A DNA stretch of 64,000 nt from Berkiella sp963803015 (GTDB taxonomy: Bacteria > Pseudomonadota > Gammaproteobacteria > Berkiellales > Berkiellaceae), in the NCBI GenBank assembly GCA_963803015.1, contig CAWDKV010000003.1, positions 496,001 through 560,000 on the forward strand, written 5' to 3'. The notes under the pieces were generated by a model. That model searched no databases. It was given only the letters and a program-made list of their open reading frames with translations, and was not told where the DNA came from. Below are positions 42,531 through 51,670 of the stretch, in pieces. Each line of letters starts with the position of its first letter. Positions within the stretch are counted from its first letter, which is position 1. The position numbers and the translations under genes were made by a program.

Positions 42531-44375
42531 CTAATCTAAAGCAAACTCTTTTTGCCAATTATTCGTTTCTTGCCAAGCAGGTTGCTGTTCTTTAGCTAAT
42601 ATAAAATTATCTAAAATTAAGTAATCCATTTCGGTGCGCATAAAGCAACGGTAGGCATCTATCATGGTACAAACGATTGGCTCGCCCCGCACATTAAAAG
42701 AGGTATTAATTAACACTGGGCAACCGGTTAATTGCTCAAAAGCATCTAACAATTGATAAAAGCGCGGATTGGTTTCTTGATGCACAGTTTGGATGCGGGC
42801 AGAGTAATCAACATGCGTAATGGCAGGAAGAGTTGAGCGTGGAATATTGAGTTTTTCTATGCCAAAAAGAGTCGTTTCATCTGGTGTCATTTCTATTAAG
42901 TGCGATTTGGCAACGTCTGCCACCATCAGCATGTAGGGGCTTTTTCCACTAAAATCAAACCATTCTGAGACTTTATCCGCTTTCACGACGGGAGCAAACG
43001 GGCGAAAAGATTCGCGATATTTTATTTTTAAATTCATCGTCGATTGCATCTTCGTCGAGCGCGGATCGCCAATAATCGATCTGGCACCTAGAGCGCGCGG
43101 GCCAAACTCCATTCGCCCTTGAAACCAACCAATGACTTTCTCTCTTGAAAGTAATTTTGCAACTTGTGCGATAAGTTCTTGATCTTCAACCAAGGTATAA
43201 TTGGCGTCAATGCTATCCAAATAAGCTTTAATTTGTCCTGCTGAGAATTGGGGACCAAGATAACTTCCTTGCATACTGTCTTCTGGATTGACCTGTCGTG
43301 ATTTACCCAGATATTGATGCCAGACACACAAACCCGCTCCTAAGGCGCCGCCAGCATCTCCCGCAGCAGGTTGTATCCAAATATCTTTAAAAAGCCCTTT
43401 TTTCTTTAATTTTCCGTTTGCGACACAATTGAGCGCAACGCCGCCAGCTAAACACAAATACTCAACGTCAAGTTCGGCTTTGGCGGTTGTGGCAAGCCTT
43501 AACACAATCTCTTGGGTTACCACTTGGATAGAGCTTGCTATATCCATTTCCCGTTGCGTAATTTTGGATTCTGGTTTGCGCGGGGGGCCACCAAAAAGCT
43601 TATTAAAGCGATGGTTAGTCATGGTGAGCCCGGCGGGATAATTAAAATAAGCCATGTTCAGGCGGAAAGTGCCATCTGCTTTGAGATCAATAAGATTATC
43701 ATAAATAGTCTGCACATATTTGGGCTCACCGTAAGGCGCGAGTCCCATCAGTTTATATTCGCCAGAATTGACTTTAAAACCGGTATAGTAAGTAAAAGCA
43801 GAATAGAGCAGCCCTAAAGAATGCGGAAAATCAATTTCCCACTGTGGGATGAGTTTATTCCCCATTCCCAACCAGAGAGAACTCGTTGCCCACTCGCCGA
43901 CCCCATCTAAACATAACACCGCAGCGCGTTCAAACGGGCTTGGGAAAAAAGCAGAGGCAGCGTGTGCTTGGTGATGTTCTGTAAACAAGAGAGGGGGCAG
44001 ATTTTTTTCTTTAATCCCGCTTAACTGACTTAAGGATTTTTTCAATAAGGGTTTTAATAGTAATTTTTCCTTCAACCAAATTGGCATGGCTTGAATAAAG
44101 GAAAAAAAGCCTTTTGGGGCAAAAGTGAGATAAGTTTCCAATAGGCGCTCGAACTTCAAAAAGGGTTTATCGTAGAAAACGATGTAATCGATTTCTGAGA
44201 AAGCAATTCGGGCTTCATTTAGGCAGTATTCAATGGCTTTGTTGGGAAAGCTTGGATCATGTTTTTTGCGAGTAAAGCGTTCTTCTTGCGCTGCTGCGAT
44301 GATCTTTCCATCTTGGATTAAGCTGGCGGCGCTATCGTGATAATACGCGGAAATGCCTAGAATCGTTATGCTCAA
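42531..44375 (-). CDS. O-carbamoyltransferase (NodU/CmcH/SxtI family)
   Basis: A 614-residue enzyme. The N-terminal ASKHA-type domain begins ILGISAYYHDSAASLIQDGK and contains FTEHHQAHAASAFFPSPF (metal-binding His cluster) near 128, GVGEWATSSLW near 155 and LCLAGGVALNCVANGKL near 306. The C-terminal domain has GRMEFGPRALGARSIIGDPR near 432 and ILINTSFN-type residues near 560. The family transfers a carbamoyl group from carbamoyl phosphate, by way of carbamoyl adenylate, to a hydroxyl. In this setting a sugar of the surface glycan is the likely acceptor, but the sequence does not define it. Confidence 0.88.
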   Translation of the reverse strand: MSITILGISAYYHDSAASLIQDGKIIAAAQEERFTRKKHDPSFPNKAIEYCLNEARIAFSEIDYIVFYDKPFLKFERLLETYLTFAPKGFFSFIQAMPIWLKEKLLLKPLLKKSLSQLSGIKEKNLPPLLFTEHHQAHAASAFFPSPFERAAVLCLDGVGEWATSSLWLGMGNKLIPQWEIDFPHSLGLLYSAFTYYTGFKVNSGEYKLMGLAPYGEPKYVQTIYDNLIDLKADGTFRLNMAYFNYPAGLTMTNHRFNKLFGGPPRKPESKITQREMDIASSIQVVTQEIVLRLATTAKAELDVEYLCLAGGVALNCVANGKLKKKGLFKDIWIQPAAGDAGGALGAGLCVWHQYLGKSRQVNPEDSMQGSYLGPQFSAGQIKAYLDSIDANYTLVEDQELIAQVAKLLSREKVIGWFQGRMEFGPRALGARSIIGDPRSTKMQSTMNLKIKYRESFRPFAPVVKADKVSEWFDFSGKSPYMLMVADVAKSHLIEMTPDETTLFGIEKLNIPRSTLPAITHVDYSARIQTVHQETNPRFYQLLDAFEQLTGCPVLINTSFNVRGEPIVCTMIDAYRCFMRTEMDYLILDNFILAKEQQPAWQETNNWQKEFALD

Positions 44376-44753
44376 AATCCCTTTCCTTTGTGAACAGGCT
44401 GTCTGATGAAAAATTTTATCTGAATTGAGAGACAGCAGCTAGTCTTAACGATAGCTTTTCCTGATACTAAGCTCTCAAGCTGATGGATGAGATAGAAAGG
44501 AAGGCATCTTTTTGCATCAGATTACCCCCTTGTTTGGATCAATTTATGTACCAAATAGGAGGGGTATTTTAGCCACAGACTGATTATTACCCAGCGAATT
44601 GTTATGGCCACATCCAGAGTCTGGTAGATGACATATTCAATAGATGCATATGAAAGGAAGATCTCCTTCTCCTTCAAGATAGCGCCCTCTTTAGTTTGCT
44701 CGGGGGGTGGCTTTGCGGCAAAATGATTGGCAATCATATATGGAATAAGCGCC
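44376..44753. other. Intergenic region between divergent operons
   Basis: A 378-bp spacer between the carbamoyltransferase operon (-) and the methyltransferase-glycosyltransferase operon (+). It must contain the promoters of both, but no consensus pair stands out. A minus-strand reading frame for a possible 77- to 86-residue protein lies in its right half and is listed separately. No RNA gene or repeat is apparent. Confidence 0.5.
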
Positions 44754-44755
44754 AT
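44522..44755 (-). CDS. Possible small membrane protein
   Basis: A 77-residue frame from ATG 44755 (or 86 residues from 44782). It starts with a hydrophobic run MALIPYMIANHFAA, then a charged part (PPPEQTKEGAILKEKE) and a second hydrophobic segment (VIYQTLDVAITIRWVIISLW). The composition looks like a real membrane protein, but the ribosome site is weak, and its start codon shares two bases with the ATG of the divergent methyltransferase. No family was recognised. It may be non-coding. Confidence 0.3.
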   Translation of the reverse strand: MALIPYMIANHFAAKPPPEQTKEGAILKEKEIFLSYASIEYVIYQTLDVAITIRWVIISLWLKYPSYLVHKLIQTRG

Positions 44756-45833
44756 GCCTAACAAGAAAGAGTTGGAAAACATACTTTTGTGTCCATTGAC
44801 ACAGTCTGCCCTTATTTATTTATCCATCGAGGAAGTGGCGGCATTAAATGATCGGCTCCAAGGTACTGAGATTAAACAATATGATGGTCAAAGCCATCAG
44901 AGACAGCTGCAATCTGCTTTTCAAGTCAAAGGACACGATCTTTTTTATCCCGTTGTTGATGACATCATTTATTTGTTACCGGAAGCGGTGTTGATGGGAG
45001 AGGCTTCTTTAGAAAAATTTGCCAATAGTGCGCAACACACCAAAAAAGAAGTGAAACGTTTTTATGATGAAATAGGCTGGCAGCAAACAGAAGGAGTCTA
45101 TAGAGACGCTCAAGATTCTGAAGATTTGCGAGAGATCTCAAAAGACTATATTGAACAATGCCATTTGCGGGTCAATCAACATTTACCCAAAAAAGGGAAA
45201 TACTTACTAGATGTGGCATCAGGCCCCATACAATATCCTGCTTATTTAACTTATTCTCAGAATTTTGAATACCGTATTTGTGCAGATATTTCGTTAACCG
45301 CTCTCATTGAGGCTAAAAAGAAAATCGGCAATAAGGGGATTTATTTATTGTGCGATGTCACCCGTTTGCCACTCCAAGATAATGTTATCGATGCCCTTGT
45401 TTCCTTGCATACCCTCTATCATGTGCCAAAAGAAGAACAATTAACCGCATTTGCACAGTGTTATCGTGTTTTAAAGCCAGAGGGCGTTTCGGTGATAATT
45501 TATAGTTGGGGACGACATTCTTTATTGATGAATATTTTACTCTTGCCCTGGAAAGTGCTCTCCCTCCTCAAGAAAACCTGCTTGCCGACAAAGCAACAAG
45601 CGCTTTATTTTTACGCTCATAATTATCGCTGGTTTTGTGAAAAAATTCAGGCTAAATATCAGACACAATTATTTTCTTGGCGCAGTGTCAATGTGCCTTT
45701 CTTGAAGAAATATATTCACCCTGCTCTTATGGGTGGCTGCATTTTAAAAGGGATTTTTGCTTTGGAAAATCGCTTTCATCAATTGATGGGTAAAATAGGG
45801 GCGTATCCCTTATTTGTGACAGTGAAAAAGTAA
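44754..45833 (+). CDS. SAM-dependent methyltransferase with Trm112-like N-terminus
   Basis: A 359-residue protein. The N-terminal 80 residues, with LLCPLTQSALIYL and FYPVVDDIIYLLP, resemble the small Trm112/Trm112-like domain that precedes many methyltransferases. The catalytic part has YLLDVASGPIQYPAY near 148 (motif I), ICADISLTALIEAKKK (motif II) and VIDALVSLHTLYHVP near 209. GGAATAAG before the ATG at 44754 supports that start. It begins the third + strand glycan operon; the substrate is unknown. Confidence 0.68.
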   Translation: MPNKKELENILLCPLTQSALIYLSIEEVAALNDRLQGTEIKQYDGQSHQRQLQSAFQVKGHDLFYPVVDDIIYLLPEAVLMGEASLEKFANSAQHTKKEVKRFYDEIGWQQTEGVYRDAQDSEDLREISKDYIEQCHLRVNQHLPKKGKYLLDVASGPIQYPAYLTYSQNFEYRICADISLTALIEAKKKIGNKGIYLLCDVTRLPLQDNVIDALVSLHTLYHVPKEEQLTAFAQCYRVLKPEGVSVIIYSWGRHSLLMNILLLPWKVLSLLKKTCLPTKQQALYFYAHNYRWFCEKIQAKYQTQLFSWRSVNVPFLKKYIHPALMGGCILKGIFALENRFHQLMGKIGAYPLFVTVKK

Positions 45834-45839
45834 GATTGT

Positions 45840-46877
45840 ATGAAGCCGCAATACGACTTTCTCTTTGTCACCCATTTGCCTGCTTTTTATAAAATTAATC
45901 TCTATAACGAAATCAGTAAAACGGCTCGAGTCTTTGTCATCTTTATCGCGCAGGCTTCTGCTATTCGTTTAGAGGATTTTACCGCAGGGGAAATTCATTT
46001 TGACTATTGCGTTCTAAATAAAGGTGATTTTGAAAAAAGAAATAAATGGCTAAGCCTTTATAAGCTTTTTACCCAATGTCGCAAAATAAATCCTGCGCGT
46101 ATTGTGGTCGGTGGTTGGGATTTGGTGGAATTTTGGTTTTTAGTATTGCGCAATCGGCCAAAAGCTATGTTAGCTTTAGAGTCCTCACTTTATGAGAGCC
46201 AAGCCCGCGGGATAAGTGGTTTTATCAAAAGACTTTTTTTAGCGAATATCAAGCAGGTTTTTGCATCAGGCGAGCCGCATTTGGCATTGCTCAAAGCGTT
46301 GGGTTTTCAAGGGGTGGTCAAAAAAACCTTAGGTGTTGGCGTTTTTCGTCGTGGTGAAAAGATAAATGTTAAATCTTTCTTTTCTGGGAAATTTCTTTAT
46401 GTGGGCAGATTGGCGCCAGAAAAGAATCTCTCTTTATTAATAGACGCTTTTAAAACACTCCCACAATTTTCTTTGACGATAGTGGGCAGTGGTGTTGAAT
46501 TTGCTGAACTCCAAGCGCAAGCCTCATCGAACGTTAAGCTTCTTGGTTATATTGCCAATGATGCTTTAGCAAGAATTTATCAAGAGCATGATGTCTTTAT
46601 TCTCCCTTCTATAAAAGAGCCTTGGGGCTTGGTTGTTGAGGAAGCTATGTATTATGGCCTGCCTGTTATCGTTTCTCGGAAAGTGGGTTGTGCTATCGAT
46701 TTAGTACAAAATTGGCAAACCGGGATTATTTTTGAACCAACGCAATTGGATTCTTTGAGAGAAGCCATTTTGCAAATGGCAGAGCAGTATACATTATATT
46801 CTCAAAAATCGGCTTTAGTGGATTTTTCATTGCGCGATAAAGTGCAAGTCCAAAAATATCTTGAGGTGATAGGGTGA
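45840..46877 (+). CDS. Glycosyltransferase, GT4 family
   Basis: A 345-residue GT-B enzyme. KFLYVGRLAPEKNLSLLIDA near 182-201 opens the nucleotide-binding domain, and VFILPSIKEPWGLVVEEAMY near 250-269 contains the E-x7-E donor motif. The N-terminus FLFVTHLPAFYKINLYNEIS is the acceptor-side strand. It starts 6 bp after the methyltransferase and overlaps the next glycosyltransferase by 4 bp, so the genes are surely co-transcribed. Donor and acceptor are unknown. Confidence 0.83.
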   Translation: MKPQYDFLFVTHLPAFYKINLYNEISKTARVFVIFIAQASAIRLEDFTAGEIHFDYCVLNKGDFEKRNKWLSLYKLFTQCRKINPARIVVGGWDLVEFWFLVLRNRPKAMLALESSLYESQARGISGFIKRLFLANIKQVFASGEPHLALLKALGFQGVVKKTLGVGVFRRGEKINVKSFFSGKFLYVGRLAPEKNLSLLIDAFKTLPQFSLTIVGSGVEFAELQAQASSNVKLLGYIANDALARIYQEHDVFILPSIKEPWGLVVEEAMYYGLPVIVSRKVGCAIDLVQNWQTGIIFEPTQLDSLREAILQMAEQYTLYSQKSALVDFSLRDKVQVQKYLEVIG

Positions 46878-48025
46878 AGATATTGGTCGTACATAATGCC
46901 TATCAATCGCATCATGTTGGTGGTGAAGATGTTGTTGTAGAGCGAGAAGTGGCGGCTTTAAAAGAAGCGCTAGGTGAGGATTGTGTTTTTGAATATAAAG
47001 TCTCAAATGATGACATTCGTCCTTTCAAATTAGCTTTCTCGATTTGGGGAGATAGGGTGCACGCGAAGAAGATAGCGCAGTTTGTTCGGCAGAATAATAT
47101 TGATATCGTGCATGTCCATAATTTTTTTCCCCTACTCACGCCCCGTTTTTTGGTTGATGCCAAAAAAGCAGGAGCAAAAATTATTCAGACCTTACATAAT
47201 TTTCGCTGGTGGTGTTTATCTGGTATTTTTTATCGACCAGGCGCAGGTCATTGTGAAAAATGTGTAAAAAAATGCTTTACTTGGCCGGCTGTTTTTTATC
47301 GTTGTTATCGTGGTTCATTTTTACAAAGCTTCATAGGCAGTCTTGCTTTTGCTAGATATCGACAAAAAAGATATCAAGACGCCATAGACAAATATTTTGT
47401 ACTCACCCATTTTCAAAAGGAAAAATTAACGCCGCTGCTTGCAGAATCAAAAATGGTTATCAAGCCTAACTTAATAAACAAACCGACCAAGTTGATTGCT
47501 TTTGCACAGAAAAAGCATTATTTATTTGTAGGCAGACTAGAAGAAGCTAAAGGATTTAACTTACTTTTGTCACTCTGGCAGCAGTTGCCTCAGTCTTTTC
47601 AACTGGACGTGATTGGAGCTTATCCCAATGAAAATGATGCGCAGACTGTCGTTCCCCCCAACATTCGATTTTTGGGTAAGTTATCCCACCAGGAAACCTT
47701 GAATCATATGGCACATGCAAAATATGTCTTACAACCCTCTTTGAGTTATGAAACCTTTGGTTTAACCATTATGGAAGCCATGGCACAAGGGACACCCGTC
47801 ATTGGCTTGAATATTGGTACCCGTCCAGAATTGATTCGATCTGGGTTGAATGGTTTTATCACAACGAAAGACAAGCTCTATGATACAATACTGCAATCTG
47901 ATAGCTATCCAGATTATGAAAAGCTTTGTCAACAGGCACTTGATACAGCCCAATCTTATACAGCAGAGGTTGTGATCAAAAAACAAATTGCGTTATATCA
48001 AGAGGTGTTAAAGCAAGATGCATGA
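46874..48025 (+). CDS. Glycosyltransferase, GT4 family
   Basis: A 383-residue GT-B enzyme with GTG start overlapping the previous stop. MKILVVHNAYQSHHVGGEDV is the N-terminal loop, DIVHVHNFFPLLTPRF near 76-91 a conserved His region, HYLFVGRLEEAKGFNLLLSL near 215-234 the start of the C-terminal domain, and PSLSYETFGLTIMEAMAQGT near 290-309 the E-x7-E motif. The region CEKCVKKC near 131 has paired cysteines, unusual but found in several bacterial GT4 enzymes. The sugar is unknown. Confidence 0.83.
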   Translation: MKILVVHNAYQSHHVGGEDVVVEREVAALKEALGEDCVFEYKVSNDDIRPFKLAFSIWGDRVHAKKIAQFVRQNNIDIVHVHNFFPLLTPRFLVDAKKAGAKIIQTLHNFRWWCLSGIFYRPGAGHCEKCVKKCFTWPAVFYRCYRGSFLQSFIGSLAFARYRQKRYQDAIDKYFVLTHFQKEKLTPLLAESKMVIKPNLINKPTKLIAFAQKKHYLFVGRLEEAKGFNLLLSLWQQLPQSFQLDVIGAYPNENDAQTVVPPNIRFLGKLSHQETLNHMAHAKYVLQPSLSYETFGLTIMEAMAQGTPVIGLNIGTRPELIRSGLNGFITTKDKLYDTILQSDSYPDYEKLCQQALDTAQSYTAEVVIKKQIALYQEVLKQDA

Positions 48026-48818
48026 TCCGATGCTTATTTCTCTTATCACCGTGTGCTTTAACAGCGTCAATACTATTGAAGAAACTATTCATTCTATTCT
48101 TCAACAATCTTATCCCGCGATTCAATATATTGTGATTGATGGTGGTTCAACGGATGGCACCTTATCTCTTCTCGAAAAATATCGTGATAAAATAGATATT
48201 CTGATCTCAGAGCCCGATCAAGGTATTTATGATGCGATGAATAAGGGGATAAAGCATGCGAAGGGTGAAGTGGTCGGTTTATTAAATGCAGATGATATTT
48301 ATGCAGATAGTGAAGTGATAACCAAAGTGGTTAACGCTTTTCAAGATCCCTCTCTTGAAGCCTTTTTTGCAGATTTGGTTTATTTTCAAGATAAAGATAC
48401 AGATAAAATTGTGCGTTATTGGAAATCTTCGAGCTATCATCCTGGATTATTTGCTAAAGGCTGGGCGCCAGCGCACCCTACTTTTTTTGTGCGTCGAAAA
48501 GTTTATGCCGAATACGGCACCTTTAATACCCAGATGAAAATGGGTAACGATGTTGAACTCATGATGCGTTTTTTGGAGAAATATAAAATTAAATCCTGTT
48601 ATCTGCCAAACATTTTGGTAAAGATGCGTTTGGGCGGCGTTTCTAATCGCGGCATCAAAAATATTATTGTGCAAAATCAAGCTATTTTAGCTGCGGCGCG
48701 AGAGATGGGTATTAAAGTATCTCCTTGGCAATTTTGGACGAGAAAAATAATCTCGCGCTTTTCACAATTTTTTATGAGACCTTGCTTTGAAGGGAAGAAC
48801 CAATCCTATGCAAAATGA
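48018..48818 (+). CDS. Glycosyltransferase, GT2 family
   Basis: A 266-residue GT-A enzyme. LISLITVCFNSVNTIEETIH at 6-25, YIVIDGGSTDGTLSLLEKY near 37-55, EPDQGIYDAMNKGIKHAKGE near 65-84 and GLLNADDIY near 87-95 give the classic order, with D-D in the D-x-D position. A C-terminal amphipathic part follows. It overlaps the GT4 by 8 bp. It resembles the GT2 at 37200, and the two could use the same type of sugar. The substrate is not known. Confidence 0.83.
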   Translation: MHDPMLISLITVCFNSVNTIEETIHSILQQSYPAIQYIVIDGGSTDGTLSLLEKYRDKIDILISEPDQGIYDAMNKGIKHAKGEVVGLLNADDIYADSEVITKVVNAFQDPSLEAFFADLVYFQDKDTDKIVRYWKSSSYHPGLFAKGWAPAHPTFFVRRKVYAEYGTFNTQMKMGNDVELMMRFLEKYKIKSCYLPNILVKMRLGGVSNRGIKNIIVQNQAILAAAREMGIKVSPWQFWTRKIISRFSQFFMRPCFEGKNQSYAK

Positions 48819-49812
48819 ACGTCAGCAAGTACTTGTGACAGGCGCAACGGGTTTTGTTGGACGAGCGCTTTGCGAACATTTATTAAATCAAGGTTATTTT
48901 GTTAAAGCAGTGGGTAGAAAAGAAAAGTTCCCCTTAACGCATCCTTGCTTACAGTATTTTGTTGTAGAAAATATTGATAGACAGACACATTGGCAGCCGA
49001 TAATGCAGGGCGTAGATATTGTGGTGCACTTGGCGGCAAGAGTGCATCAAATGCAGGAAAAAGGTCTAAAATTACTTTCGAAGTACCAAGAAATTAACGT
49101 GCTGGGTACACAACAATTGGCCCGTGTTGCTATCAAAAATGATGTCAAACGCTTTATTTATCTCAGCACAGTGAAAGTGCTAGCAGAAAAAACTATTGAA
49201 ACACCTTTGCGCGCAGAAGATTATCCACGGCCAAAAGATGCTTACAGTCTGTCGAAATTGCAAGGCGAACAAATTTTATGTCAAGAAGCAAAAAGAAGTG
49301 TTATGAAATGGGTCATTATTAGACCTCCTCTCATTTATGGTAAAGGAGTCGCGGGTAATTTTAAAAAGTTAATGAAACTGGCACAAAGCAGATTTCCTTT
49401 GCCCTTTGCAACAATCAGAAATAAACGATCTTTCGTGAGTATTCAAAACTTAATCAGCCTCATCGAATGCTGTCTCACCCATCCTAACGCAGTCTCTGAA
49501 GTCTTTTTAGTTTCTGACAATGAAGATTTATCAACACCGCAACTGATCAAGAAATTACGTCAGCAAACAGGGCGTAAAGGGTGGTTACTACCGTTTCCTG
49601 TTTCCTTACTAAAACTAGCTGCTTTTTTCTGTGGGCGCCGCCAGATGATGGCGCGTTTGGTTGAGTCCTTACAGCTCAATATTGAAAAAACCACCCGATT
49701 GCTCAATTGGTCTCCTCCTTATTCAGTGGCAGACTCTCTAAAAGCGTTATCGACTTCAGAGCCGGCTGCTCTCGAAGTAGTGGCAAATCAGGCTCAATTA
49801 ACTAACATATAA
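48808..49812 (+). CDS. NAD-dependent epimerase/dehydratase (WbpV/GalE-like)
   Basis: A 334-residue extended SDR. VLVTGATGFVGRALCEHL at 8-25 binds NAD, STVKVLAE near 121-128 supplies the Ser/Thr, and DAYSLSKLQGEQ near 145-156 the Tyr/Lys pair. The ATG at 48808 follows GAAGGGAAG; an earlier TTG overlaps the GT2. The family includes WbpV-type C4 epimerases or reductases that make sugars such as QuiNAc or FucNAc. No initiating glycosyltransferase of the WbpL type is adjacent in the window. It is the last glycan gene before the housekeeping block. Confidence 0.78.
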   Translation: MQNERQQVLVTGATGFVGRALCEHLLNQGYFVKAVGRKEKFPLTHPCLQYFVVENIDRQTHWQPIMQGVDIVVHLAARVHQMQEKGLKLLSKYQEINVLGTQQLARVAIKNDVKRFIYLSTVKVLAEKTIETPLRAEDYPRPKDAYSLSKLQGEQILCQEAKRSVMKWVIIRPPLIYGKGVAGNFKKLMKLAQSRFPLPFATIRNKRSFVSIQNLISLIECCLTHPNAVSEVFLVSDNEDLSTPQLIKKLRQQTGRKGWLLPFPVSLLKLAAFFCGRRQMMARLVESLQLNIEKTTRLLNWSPPYSVADSLKALSTSEPAALEVVANQAQLTNI

Positions 49813-49876
49813 ATGTGTGCCTGTGAAGAGTAGTATCAAGGTGGTTTTCTTGGTAGTATTATTTCCTCAATTTCTA

Positions 49877-49988
49877 TGGTGATCTCGTTGGTCCTCTCGC
49901 AATGAAACCTTATGAACCCCGCTAGGCCCGGAAGGGAGCAACGGTAGTAGTGGAATCATGTGCCGGGATGTGGCTAGCGAGATTGCCG
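49877..49988 (+). ncRNA. ffs: 4.5S RNA of the signal recognition particle
   Basis: The central domain is nearly identical to the conserved SRP helix 8: GCCCGGAAGGGAGCA (49926-49940), followed downstream by GTGCCGGGATGTGGCTAGC, as in E. coli ffs. The outer arms GGTGATCTCG and CGAGATTGCC pair, with G-U wobbles. The RNA binds Ffh and targets membrane proteins. It lies directly upstream of dnaX, as in several gammaproteobacteria. The exact ends are uncertain by a few bases. Confidence 0.93.
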
Positions 49989-50021
49989 CCTTAATATCTC
50001 TAATCTTCATTAGGTTTAAAA

Positions 50022-51656
50022 GTGGTGTCTTATCTCGTTTTAGCGCGTAAATGGCGGCCAAAATCCTTTGTTGACTTGCAAGGGCAAGAGCTTGTTACTC
50101 GAGCATTAATCAATGCTCTGACTCATGGCAAGCTGCATCACGCTTACCTTTTTACCGGTACACGGGGTGTGGGCAAGACGACTATTGCAAGAATATTAGC
50201 TAAATCACTCAATTGTGAGACAGGGATCACGGCAAACCCATGTGGCCAGTGCAGCGCCTGTATCGATATTGATGGGGGACGCTTTGTTGATTTAATAGAA
50301 GTCGATGGTGCCTCTAGGACAAGAGTCGAAGATACGCGTGATTTATTAGAAAATGTACAATATGCGCCAACGCAGGGTCGCTTTAAGATCTACTTGATAG
50401 ACGAAGTGCATATGCTCTCTAATCATAGTTTTAATGCCTTATTGAAAACACTAGAAGAGCCGCCACCGCATGTAAAATTTATTTTAGCAACCACCGATCC
50501 AGAGCGGATCCCAGTAACCGTTTTATCGCGATGTATTCGTTTTAATTTAAAACCCCTCTCCATCTTTGATATTGAATCACAACTTAAAGTGATTTTAACT
50601 GCCGAAAATATTTCCTTTGAACAAGGAGCACTGACGAAAATTGCACAAGCAGCCTCAGGCAGTATGCGAGATGCCTTGAGTATTGTAGAGCAAGCCATTG
50701 CCACAAGTAACAGTGATGTCACCAATCTTATTGTCGATGAGATGTTGGGCATGGATTTTGAGCGTTATATGCCAGCTTTGCTTAGCGCTATTGGTGAGCA
50801 TGACATGCCACATTGTTATACTTTGATAGAGAGCATTGCCCAAACCGGCGCTGATTTTGCACAAGTATTAAAAGCCATACTGAGAATATTACATGCTATC
50901 GCTATAGCACAAATGGTACCTCAAGCTGCCAATCAGATGGCAACACTTGCCGAAATCGATTCTTCATTGCTGAGTTTAAAAGATACATTGTCACCAGAGG
51001 AAGTACAGCTACTTTATCAAATTGGATTGATGGGACAAAAAGACTTACCCTTTGCTCCGGATCCGCGTTTGGGTTTTGAGATGACACTGCTTAGAATGCT
51101 TGCTTTTCGTCCCAGCTCTATGGCTATTAATCCTCCTGCTCATTCAGGGAAGGAGCAAGAAAAACTTGTGCCTAAAATTCGGGTAGAACAGGCGCCTCAG
51201 GCAGAGAAAATACAAATACAAAGTGAAGAGAAAGTCCTCCTTGTCGATCAACCCGTTAAAACAGAAACACAACAAAATCCACCTTCTTTTGATTGGGCCT
51301 CTATTGTCACAAAATTAACCTTAACCGGTTTGAGCATGATGTTAGCAAAAAGTTGCATCGTCTCGACATGGGATGGTAAGCACTTACATTTAATCTTAGA
51401 TAATGCGCAAAAGGCCTGTTTAAATACAGAGCGCCAAATTCAAATTGAGCAAGCATTAAGCCGCCATCTTGGGCAGCCCATCAAAGTGACAATTGAGGCT
51501 GGTATGGTGGCGAGTACGCCTTTTAAAGAAGCGCAAGCCGTGGAACAAGCGCGAGTTAAACAAGCGACAACCGCGCTAGAGCAAAATAAAACCGTACAAT
51601 CTATACTTTCTTCTTTTGACGCAACTATTGAAAAAACCACTATCTGTGATGAATAA
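50022..51656 (+). CDS. dnaX: DNA polymerase III subunit gamma/tau
   Basis: The clamp-loader ATPase, 544 residues from GTG 50022. GTRGVGKTTIARILAKSL near 42-59 is the Walker A region, CETGITANPCGQCSAC near 61-76 the zinc-binding Cys set, IYLIDEVHML near 120 the Walker B, and the SRC sensor lies near 168. It is about 100 residues shorter than E. coli tau, with a shorter C-terminal part. No strong A6-type slippery heptamer was seen, so a separate gamma form by programmed frameshifting is not supported. It sits 33 bp after the 4.5S RNA and precedes ybaB and recR. Confidence 0.92.
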   Translation: MVSYLVLARKWRPKSFVDLQGQELVTRALINALTHGKLHHAYLFTGTRGVGKTTIARILAKSLNCETGITANPCGQCSACIDIDGGRFVDLIEVDGASRTRVEDTRDLLENVQYAPTQGRFKIYLIDEVHMLSNHSFNALLKTLEEPPPHVKFILATTDPERIPVTVLSRCIRFNLKPLSIFDIESQLKVILTAENISFEQGALTKIAQAASGSMRDALSIVEQAIATSNSDVTNLIVDEMLGMDFERYMPALLSAIGEHDMPHCYTLIESIAQTGADFAQVLKAILRILHAIAIAQMVPQAANQMATLAEIDSSLLSLKDTLSPEEVQLLYQIGLMGQKDLPFAPDPRLGFEMTLLRMLAFRPSSMAINPPAHSGKEQEKLVPKIRVEQAPQAEKIQIQSEEKVLLVDQPVKTETQQNPPSFDWASIVTKLTLTGLSMMLAKSCIVSTWDGKHLHLILDNAQKACLNTERQIQIEQALSRHLGQPIKVTIEAGMVASTPFKEAQAVEQARVKQATTALEQNKTVQSILSSFDATIEKTTICDE

Positions 51657-51670
51657 AAGGTAAACATACT

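Noticed and set aside
49867..50061. Minus-strand frame of 64 codons
   Set aside because: It is antisense to the 4.5S RNA gene, whose conserved sequence explains the region.
50022..51656. Programmed frameshift in dnaX to give gamma
   Set aside because: No A6-type slippery heptamer was seen, and the 544-residue product has one continuous frame.
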